In this document: positions 58,072-64,000 of the stretch, piece by piece
Layout of the letters: every line of letters begins with the position of its first letter
Position numbering within the stretch: position 1 is the stretch's first letter
Origin: GMQP-bins7 sp963776565
Lineage (GTDB): Bacteria > Actinomycetota > Thermoleophilia > Gaiellales > Gaiellaceae
DNA: 64,000 bases
Assembly: GCA_963776565.1 (NCBI GenBank)
Contig: CAVZNF010000004.1
Span: 124,001 to 188,000 of the forward strand
Direction of reading: 5' to 3'
Translations under genes and position numbers: made by a program
The notes under the pieces: model-generated
The model's database searches: none
What the model was told of the DNA's origin: nothing
The model's input: only the letters and a program-made list of their open reading frames with translations

Positions 58072-59002
58072 GACGCTTCCGGCGTCGCTCCTCGACCTCG
58101 TCGGGTCGACGCCGCTCGTCGAGCTCCCGCGTCTCTCGCCGAAGCCGAGCGTCCGTCTCTACGCGAAGCTCGAAGGACAGAACCCGAGCGGGTCGATCAA
58201 GGATCGCATCGCGAAGGCGATGCTCGAGGCCGCCGAGTCGTCCGGCGAGCTCGAGCCGGGACGACGCCTGCTCGAGCCGACGAGCGGGAACACGGGGATC
58301 GCGCTCGCGCTCGTCGCGAAGCTCCGCGGGTACCAGCTCACCTGCGTCGTGCCCTCGAACGTGACCGCGGAGCGCCGTCGCCTGCTCGAGCTCTACGGCG
58401 CGGAGATCGTCGACTCGCCGGGCGAGGAGGGATCGAACGGCGCCGTGCGCCTCGCGCTCGAGCTCGCGGCAGCGGACTCGACCTACTTCATGCCGTTCCA
58501 GTACGCGAACGAGGCGAATCCGCGTGCGCACTACGACGGCACCGGCGCCGAGATAGCAGCCGCGCTCGACCGCGTGGACGTCCTCGTCGCCGGGCTCGGT
58601 ACCGGCGGGACGCTGATGGGGGCCGGCGAGCGGCTGCGCGAGACGTTCCCCGATGTGGTGATCGCGGCCGCCGAGCCGCTTCCGGGCGACGAGGTCATGG
58701 GCCTGCGGTCGCTCGAGGACGGCTACGTGCCGCCGATCCTCGACGTGTCGAAGCTCGACCGGAAGCTGCTCGTGACGAACGCCGAAGCCGTCGCCGGGCT
58801 GCGCCTGCTGCTCGAACGCGAAGGCGTGCTCGGTGGCGTGTCCTCGGGAGCGGTGATCCATGCCGCGCTCAGGCTCGCGGACGAGCTCGACGAGGGCGTC
58901 GTCGTCTGCGTTCTCGCCGACGGCGGCTGGAAGTACCTCTCCGCGGACTTCTGGGACGCGGCCGACGTCGAGAGCTCGATGGAGCGGTCGGTCTGGTGGT
59001 AG
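58061..59002 (+). CDS. cysM: O-phosphoserine-dependent cysteine synthase
   Basis: A PLP enzyme of 313 residues. The Schiff-base Lys is in LEGQNPSGSIKDRIA (about residue 47), the phosphate loop is EPTSGNTGIALA and GLGTGGTLMGAGERL fits the family. Context with CysO, a MoeZ-like activator and Mec indicates the M. tuberculosis CysM type, which uses O-phosphoserine and CysO thiocarboxylate to form CysO-Cys. The C-terminus (SSMERSVWW) resembles the mobile tail of mycobacterial CysM that ends near Leu-Trp-Ala. Start GTG 58061 is inside cysO. The stop overlaps mec by 7 bases. Confidence 0.93.
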   Translation: MEARTLPASLLDLVGSTPLVELPRLSPKPSVRLYAKLEGQNPSGSIKDRIAKAMLEAAESSGELEPGRRLLEPTSGNTGIALALVAKLRGYQLTCVVPSNVTAERRRLLELYGAEIVDSPGEEGSNGAVRLALELAAADSTYFMPFQYANEANPRAHYDGTGAEIAAALDRVDVLVAGLGTGGTLMGAGERLRETFPDVVIAAAEPLPGDEVMGLRSLEDGYVPPILDVSKLDRKLLVTNAEAVAGLRLLLEREGVLGGVSSGAVIHAALRLADELDEGVVVCVLADGGWKYLSADFWDAADVESSMERSVWW

Positions 59003-59389
59003 TCCCCGCCGCCGTGCGCGAGGAGCTCGCCGAGCACGCGCAGGCCGAGTCGCCGAACGAGGCGTGCGGGCTCGTCGTCATGCAAGGACGGCGTCGCGGA
59101 GCGCTACGTCGCCGGGCCGCAACGCGGCCGCGTCTCCCTACCGCTTCGAGCTGGACGTGCCCGCCGGAGACGTGGTTCCTCGAGGACGACGGCTACGAGC
59201 TCGCCGTCTTCCACTCGCACCTCTCCTCGCCCCCGCGCCCGTCGCGCACCGACGTCGAGAACATCGGCCTGTGGGCCGGCACGCCCGTACCTCATCTACA
59301 CGGTGCGCACGGGCGAGCTCGCCGGCTGGCGGATCTCCAGCGACTCGATCGAGCCGCTCGAGCTCGACCGTGGACTGATCCCTACTTGA
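58996..59389 (+). CDS. mec: Mec-type JAMM metalloprotease (CysO-cysteine peptidase), several frameshifts
   Basis: Releases cysteine from the CysO-Cys adduct. From GTG 58996 the protein reads VPAAVREELAEHAQAESPNEACGLVV. It changes frame near 59090 into YRFELDVPPETWFLEDDGYELAVFHSHLSSPPRPSRTDVENIGLW, with the exact JAMM zinc motif HxHx7SxxD and the upstream Glu (NEACG). A further change near 59285 gives YLIYTVRTGELAGWRISSDSIEPLEL and the stop at 59389. At about 130 residues the size fits mycobacterial Mec. It is the last gene of the moeZ-cysO-cysM-mec operon. Confidence 0.88.
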
Positions 59390-59406
59390 TGGTGAACGAC
59401 GGGCCG

Positions 59407-59810
59407 TCAGCCGACGGCGAGACCGACGGCTTCGAGCGCGCCGCCTCGCGAGGGCGTCGTCGTCCGGCCCAGGAAGACCACTCACTCCGACCGCTCCGAC
59501 GCGGCGGCCGTCCTGGAACGCGGCAACCCCGCCCTGGAAGAACGTGAAGAAGGGATCGAAGCTCGCTCGCTCGGCGGCGTCCTCGCGCACCTTCGCAGCG
59601 AGGTCGGCCGTGGAGCGTCGCGTCGCTCCGCGCCGCCGTATAGGCCTTCCGCTGCGCGTTCAGTCGCGTGTCAGGGGCGGCTCCGTCCATCGCCGCCGCT
59701 GCCACGAGCTCGCCGTGGTCGTCGGCGACGAAGACGGAGACGGGCGCGTTGGCGTTTCGGACGACGAACTGTGCAACGCCTAGCGCCTGTTCGAGCTTCA
59801 TGAGCGACAT
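59407..59810 (-). CDS. GlcG/HbpS-family protein, frameshifts
   Basis: A DUF336 (GlcG/HbpS) protein of about 134 residues. The N-terminus MSLMKLEQALGVAQFVVRNANAPVSVFVADDHGELVAAAAMDGAAPDTRLNAQRKAYTAAR is typical. After a change near 59600 comes FDPFFTFFQGGVAAFQDGRRVGAVGVSGLPGPDDDALA, and after another near 59450 GALEAVGLAVG ends it at 59407. Family members bind haem or cobalamin, or act with glycolate oxidase; the sequence alone does not specify. It is convergent with mec. Confidence 0.82.
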
Positions 59811-59898
59811 CCTGACAGCGATACGCTGGCTCGGCGGCGCGAGCGATCGTCATCGACCGGCCAAATTCAGTCGTCCTCAAGGACGTAGACACCCCGCG

Positions 59899-60102
59899 TC
59901 GATTTCGAACTTCGTCGCCCTCGAGTGGCACGCGGCGTCGGTTCCGTTCTTCGACGAGCTCGTGACGCTTGGCCGGCCGCTCATCGCTGACGGCTACGTC
60001 GCGTTACCCGACGGCCCGGGAATCGGCGCGGAGCTCGATGTCGAGGTCGCTCGGCGGTACGCACGTCCCGGTACGCCGTTCTTCGCAGAGCTCCCGGCCT
60101 GA
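59899..60102 (+). pseudogene. C-terminal remnant of an enolase-superfamily sugar acid dehydratase
   Basis: The last 67 codons of a mandelate racemase/galactonate dehydratase-like gene are present (SISNFVALEWHAASVPFFDELVTLGRPLIADGYVALPDGPGIGAELDVEVARRYARPG...). This block normally follows the catalytic barrel. Nothing matching the barrel or N-terminal lid can be found upstream: bases 59811-59898 hold no recognisable coding sequence, and before them is the start of the GlcG gene on the other strand. The remnant keeps an intact frame and stop, so loss may be recent or due to misassembly. It lies convergent to a D-lyxose isomerase gene, consistent with a former sugar locus. Confidence 0.7.
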
Positions 60103-60105
60103 GAC

Positions 60106-60666
60106 TCACCCGTCGTGAATCACCGTCGCACGCCCGATCCGCGGGTCGGTGAAGACGTCGAGCTCGTCGGTGCTCGTCGTCGAGAACTCCGAAACGACCG
60201 CTCCCTCCGCTCCGCCCAGGAACCAGTGGAGCGTGTTCGGCGGAATCGTGTGCTGCTCACCTGGGCGGAGCGCGACCTCGTGCCAGACCGTGAACGCGTC
60301 ACCGCCGCTCGCAGGTGGACGGCAGGCCGGACTCGGCGTGGGCTCGCCCTCGGTGTAGAGGTAGACGAGCCCGGCGCGGCACCGGAACGTCTCCTCCTTC
60401 CCCAGTGAGTCGCCCACGGGCGGATGCAGGTGCTCCGGACAGGTCTGACGCGGGAAGAGCACGAGCTCCTTTGCGCAGACGCGCTCGGTGTTGACATAGA
60501 CGACGATCTCGAGCCCGATCTCGTCGAGCTGCGAGAGGCCGAAGTCGGCCACCTCGATCGTGCTGCGTTCGTCCGACGTCAGCACGACGCCCGCTTCCGC
60601 AAGCATTGCCGCCGCCCGCTCTCTCGCTGCACCGAGCTCCTCTAACGTAAGCACGTCAGGGCTCAC
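60106..60666 (-). CDS. D-lyxose ketol-isomerase (cupin)
   Basis: A 186-residue cupin isomerase that interconverts D-lyxose and D-xylulose, and often D-mannose and D-fructose. The metal site is complete: CPEHLHPPVGDSLGKEETFRCRAG (HxH, then Glu) and the second His in HTIPPNTLHWFLGG. The C-terminal signature SEFSTTSTDELDVFTDPRIGRATVI matches the family. GTG 60666 is the start, 7 bases after the AhpD-like gene. With the neighbouring sugar acid dehydratase remnant this suggests a pentose or uronate utilisation locus. Confidence 0.88.
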   Translation of the reverse strand: MSPDVLTLEELGAARERAAAMLAEAGVVLTSDERSTIEVADFGLSQLDEIGLEIVVYVNTERVCAKELVLFPRQTCPEHLHPPVGDSLGKEETFRCRAGLVYLYTEGEPTPSPACRPPASGGDAFTVWHEVALRPGEQHTIPPNTLHWFLGGAEGAVVSEFSTTSTDELDVFTDPRIGRATVIHDG

Positions 60667-60673
60667 GCATTGC

Positions 60674-61267
60674 TCAGCGCGTCATGAGCGCGTAGCCGGA
60701 CTCGAGCATGGCTTGCGCTCGCGCATGGAACGCCTCGTCAGGAGGGACATGCCAGCCGAACGAGTCCGCGAGCCGGGCGATCATGTTGAAGAGCGCGGCG
60801 ACGTGGATCGCGTCGACGAGCGCGTGCTCGCTCACGCCGGTCGCAAGAACGGCCTCGGCATCGGCCCGTGTCAGCTCTCCGGGCCGGAGCGTGAGCGTCT
60901 CGAGAAATCCGAGCGTCGCACGTAGCCGCTCGTCGATGGGGGCGGTTCGCCAGTCCCGCTGGACAGCGTCCCAGACTTCCTCGCCGAGCGCGTACGACGC
61001 GACCGCGCCGTGGGACCCCGTTCAGAACAGGCACTGGTTGAGCGAGGAGACGAAGCCGGCGAAGAGCTCCCGCTCGCCGGGAGCTCCAGTCCGACGGGCC
61101 GCGCATCGCAAGGTCGAGCGCCTCGGAGAACGGGCGGCCGAAGAGCTCGGGCCGGTAGTGGAGCGTCTTCAGGACGTCGGGCGGCTCCGCTCCCGCTGCG
61201 TTCGGATGAAGTCGAGGACTCCAGCCTCAGCCGGGTCGTGACCGCTGTCGACGCAGTCGAGCCTCAT
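60674..61267 (-). CDS. AhpD/CMD-family peroxidase-like protein with in-frame TGA at the active-site CxxC
   Basis: A protein of about 195 residues, starting at ATG 61267: MRLDCVDSGHDPAEAGVLDFIRTQR. After a shift near 61195 it continues PPDVLKTLHYRPELFGRPFSEALDLAM, and after one near 61095 ELFAGFVSSLNQCLF. Codons 61024-61022 are TGA, followed without frame change by TGSHGAVASYALGEEVWDAVQRDWRTAPIDERLRATLGFLETLTLRPGELT, DAIHVAALFNMIARLADSFGWHVP and a stop at 60674. AhpD-type enzymes have CxxC there, so TGA takes the place of the second Cys (CLF-stop-TGSH). It could encode selenocysteine or be a C-to-A base error. The start overlaps the previous gene (ATGA). Confidence 0.72.
61022..61024 (-). other. 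in-frame TGA, candidate selenocysteine codon
   Basis: TGA interrupts an otherwise continuous frame exactly where the second Cys of the AhpD CxxC motif is expected. Twenty bases downstream on the minus strand a 5-bp hairpin CGCGT-CGT-ACGCG (61001-60989) has G in its 3-base loop, within the distance range known for bacterial SECIS elements. Confidence 0.4.
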
Positions 61268-61519
61268 CGAAGAGTCTCGAGCCCCGCGTTCAGCCGCTCG
61301 ATGCCCGCTGCGACGGCAGCCGACACCGTGTGCTCGAAGATCTCGTCTTCCGAGTAGCCCGCGTCCTTCAGCTCTTGAACATCCTCGATCGGTGATCGAG
61401 TAGGCATGGCGTCGGACCTTCTCGAGATACGCGTCGAAGTCGTGCGGAGCTTCTCGGTTGGGCGCGGCAGCCAGCAGCTCGGAGATGAGCGCGTCGTAGC
61501 GGGTCGGAGAGACGGCCAT
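61264..61519 (-). CDS. small carboxymuconolactone decarboxylase/AhpD-like helical protein, one frameshift
   Basis: About 85 residues from ATG 61519, which has GGAGGG just upstream. It reads MAVSPTRYDALISELLAAAPNREAPHDFDAYLEKVRRHAYSITD, then after a change near 61385 EDVQELKDAGYSEDEIFEHTVSAAVAAGIERLNAGLETLR. The second half is the helical C-terminal part of the CMD/AhpD fold (LKDAGYSEDEIFEHT). The Cys-containing half is absent, so it may be a non-catalytic partner. It is coupled by an ATGA overlap to the larger AhpD-like gene, with which it probably works. Confidence 0.7.
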
Positions 61520-61619
61520 TCCCTCCACATACTGCCCGATGGCGACGCCCTTCGGGCAGCCTTCGACCTGCTGTCGAGGCCCTTCTCGTTGCCACACGCC
61601 GCAGTACCATGAGCGCCGA

Positions 61620-64000
61620 ATGAGCGCGCCCGCCGTCAGCCGGCAGGCCCGTCGCTGCGGATCCGGGGCACGCGGTACCCGGTCCTGCTGCCCACGCTCC
61701 GCGACCCTCGGCTGCATCTCGCGGCCGTGATCATCTCGCTGCAGGTGCTCGGGCAGGTCGCCTTCGGCTTCCGCCTCTCGATCGCCCAGATCCTCGTCTC
61801 GCTGGTGACGTGCGCGCGTGCTCGAGGTCGCGATCGCGCTTCCGGCGCCAGCACGTGATCATGTGGCCCGCGAGCGCACTCCTGACCGGCAACGGGGTCG
61901 CGTTCATCCTCCGGTGCCGGGCACGGAGCACGGCGACTGGTGGAGCATGAACGGCTGGTGGATCTTCGCGGCGACCGCGGCGGTCTCGCTGCTCTCGAAG
62001 TACGTGATCCGCTTTCGCGGCCGCCACCTCTTCAACCCGTCGAACTTCGGCCTCGTCCTCTGCTTCCTCGCTGCTCGGCGCGCAGCGGGCCGAGCCGCTC
62101 GACGTTCTGGTGGGGGCCGATGTCGCCGTGCGCTCGTCCTCGCGCTGGCGCTCATCGTCGTCGGCGGCTTTGTCGATCCTCTGGCGGCTGCAACCTCCTC
62201 GAGATCGCGGTCGGCTTCTGGCTCGCGTTCGCAGCCGGCATCGGCGTGCTCGCCGCGAGCGGCCACACGATGACGGCGCGCTGGCACCTCGGGCCGATCG
62301 CGGGCAGGTAGTTCTGGTGGCTGCTCGTGACCTCGCCGGAGATCCTGATCTTCCTCTTCTTCATGATCACCGACCCGAAGACGATCCCCGCGGGTCGGTC
62401 CGCGACGCCGCGTGTACGCGATCGGGGTCGGTCTGCTCGCGACGCTCCTGATCGCGCCGCAGACGACCGAGTTCGCGACGAAGGTCGCGATGCTCGGCGT
62501 CGCTCGCACTCGTCTGCGCGACCCGAGGGCTCGATCGAGCTCGTCGGCCCGAGGGCGGCTATCGGCGCTGCGCGCGCGACTCGCCGCTGGGTACCCGAGC
62601 CGGTGGCCGCGCCCGGTGGCGGCTGGCGCGACCATCGTCGCCGCGCTCGCGTTCGGCGGAGTCGTGTTCGCCGCCGGGATACCAGCCCGGCCAGGCACCG
62701 ACGAAGCAAGTGCGACGGGCGCGACAGGCCGGCTTGCCGAGATCGTGATCATCAACGGGAACGACGTCGCCCCTATCGACCGGGCGACGGCCGAGACGAT
62801 CGCCAGGAATGTCCTCGCGGATCTCCGAACGGAATCGGCTGCGCTGCAGCGGAAGGCTCCAGGGACTCGCGGCGACGGCCGCCAGTGGGACCTGGCTGGC
62901 GTCTCTGTGGTCACGGATGCGCTCTCCGTCGTCTCGGACGACCGTCGAGCGGTACGAGGTCGAGCGAATCGTGATGACCCTGAACCGCGGGACGACCAGG
63001 GGCCGCCGACGGTCGTCGCGAAGCTCCAGGGGACGCTCGTAGCGTCGACCTACGGCGGTGGTCCAGACCTTCGTGAGCCGTCAGGATCCGCAGCGCTTCC
63101 GGCGCACGATCGAGCTCGCGGTTCGAGAACGGCCGTTATCTCATCATCCGCTCCGAGGGCGGCCTCGCAGCAACGCCGCCGGCCGCGGCGGCACCGAGCG
63201 GCACGCTCGGAGGCACGTCATTCGTGAACGTCGCATCCCAGGTCGGGCTCGACTTCCGCCAGGGCGCGTTCCGCTACGGGAAGTCCCTACGACACGACGG
63301 CGATGATGGGCGGCGGGCTCTGCTGGCTGGACTACGACTCGGACGGCTGGCTCGACCTGTTCGTCGTGAACTCGCACGCCGACGTCGACATCGTTCCCTC
63401 GGACACCCAGGGGGGCCTCCCTCGAACCGCGCTCTACCACAACGTCAAAGGCTGGTTCGTGGACGTGTCGTCGCGCGCCGGCGCCGACCTGCCCATGCGC
63501 GGGGACGGCTGTGTGGCAGCCGACTTCAACCTGGACGGTCACACCGACCTCTACGTGACGAGCGCCGGATACAACGTCGCGACGGACTCCTGGGACGCGC
63601 TCCTCTGGAACAACGGCGACGGGACCTTCACCGAGGGCGACGTCCGGGCCGGCATCGACGGGAAGGCTGGCACTCGGCGGCCGCCGTCGGCGACGTCAAC
63701 GGCGACGGCCGGCCGGATCTCTTCGTCTCGTCGTACACCGATCCGAACGTCGTCGTCGACGGCTGCCGCCGGCTTCCCCTCCGACTACGCACGGGTCCGC
63801 GATCTCCTCTACCTGAACGAGGGCACCGACGAGAACGGGCACTCGAGGTTCCGCGAGGTCGCGCGGCCAGGCGGGCATCGAGAGGACGAAGGTCGCGCAC
63901 GGGCTCGGAGCGATCTTCACGGACTTCAACGGGGACGGGCGTCTCGACCTGTACGTCGCGAACGACGCGGATCCCGAACCAGCTGTACGAGAACGTCGCG
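61620..64000 (+). CDS. RnfD/UnbU-like membrane segment fused to VCBS/UnbV-like repeat protein, many frameshifts, partial
   Basis: Joined across frames, the first 250 residues are membrane helices: RGTRYPVLLPTLRDPRLHLAAVIISLQVLGQVAFGFRLSIAQILVSLVT, RRQHVIMWPASALLTGNGVAFIL, GLVLCFL, FWWLLVTSPEILIFLFFMITDPKTIPAGR and GVGLLATLLIAPQTTEFATKVAMLG. This matches the RnfD/NqrB-like UnbU family of enediyne clusters. A linker with another membrane segment (IVAALAFGGVVFAAGIP) precedes a secreted part with FG-GAP/VCBS calcium-binding repeats: WLDYDSDGWLDLFVVNSHAD, AADFNLDGHTDLYVTSAGYN, VGDVNGDGRPDLFVSSY and FTDFNGDGRLDLYVANDAD. These resemble CRTAC1/UnbV proteins. It runs past the window end. At least eight frame changes make exact boundaries uncertain; two adjacent genes instead of one fusion remain possible. 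Confidence 0.7.

Overview
The window is GC-rich and gene-dense with no rRNA, tRNA, CRISPR array, phage or insertion sequence that I can support. Gene content suggests an uncultured actinobacterium, most likely class Thermoleophilia (Gaiellales/Solirubrobacterales-like). This taxonomic call is inference from high GC, the actinobacterial CysO-CysM-Mec cysteine route, zinc-ribbon adenylate cyclase/AAA proteins and widespread leaderless-looking starts. No gap between genes exceeds about 240 bases.

About 22 genes, including essential ones (rpoD, trpS, cmk, priA, scpA), change reading frame one or more times while the protein stays recognisable in the next frame. I read these as indel errors of the assembly, not as biology. 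The density rises toward the right end. Such genes are given as one entry spanning the whole gene.

1-3.4 kb: a partial peptide deformylase with a His-rich N-terminus, two small exported proteins and priA. 3.5-5 kb: an FTR1 iron permease divergent from a DtxR-family regulator, with a perfect palindrome between them. 5-5.9 kb: a secreted helical protein, a UUCG terminator and copy A of a double-hairpin element. 5.9-12.9 kb: a long minus-strand operon aroF-aroA-cmk-plsC-der-gpsA-metK covering aromatic biosynthesis, CMP kinase, lipid precursors, ribosome assembly and SAM. 13-18.4 kb: trpS, rluB, an M29 aminopeptidase and the group small ORF-lgt-scpA-scpB. 18.4-23.4 kb: an adenylate cyclase/AAA/TPR signalling protein, an exported protein and a stand-alone cyclic-nucleotide-binding protein. 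23.4-29.3 kb: dnaE, a dual-specificity-type phosphatase and a coiled-coil protein.

29.3-40.3 kb: minus-strand genes lhr, an unknown 405-residue protein, bicupin, parA, ftsZ, ggt and a GNAT. The parA-ftsZ pair overlaps, and both proteins have long disordered N-terminal extensions. 40.3-45.7 kb: plus-strand GMC oxidoreductase, HhH-GPD protein, phospholipase D-like protein, cupin, ureohydrolase and a DUF1996 secreted protein. 45.8-49.3 kb: acyl-CoA dehydrogenase, VOC protein, amidohydrolase and an HxlR regulator, followed by copy B of the double-hairpin element. 49.4-55.5 kb: a tightly packed minus-strand operon led by the principal sigma factor (rpoD, LanC-like, M20 peptidase, pepT, VOC, SDR).

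56.6-59.4 kb: a complete sulfur-carrier cysteine pathway (rhodanese-ThiF activator, CysO, CysM, Mec). 59.4-61.5 kb: GlcG/HbpS-like protein, a truncated enolase-superfamily remnant, D-lyxose isomerase and two AhpD/CMD proteins. One of these has an in-frame TGA exactly at the second active-site cysteine and is a selenoprotein candidate. 61.6 kb to the end: an RnfD/UnbU-like membrane segment leading into a VCBS/UnbV-like repeat protein that runs off the window.
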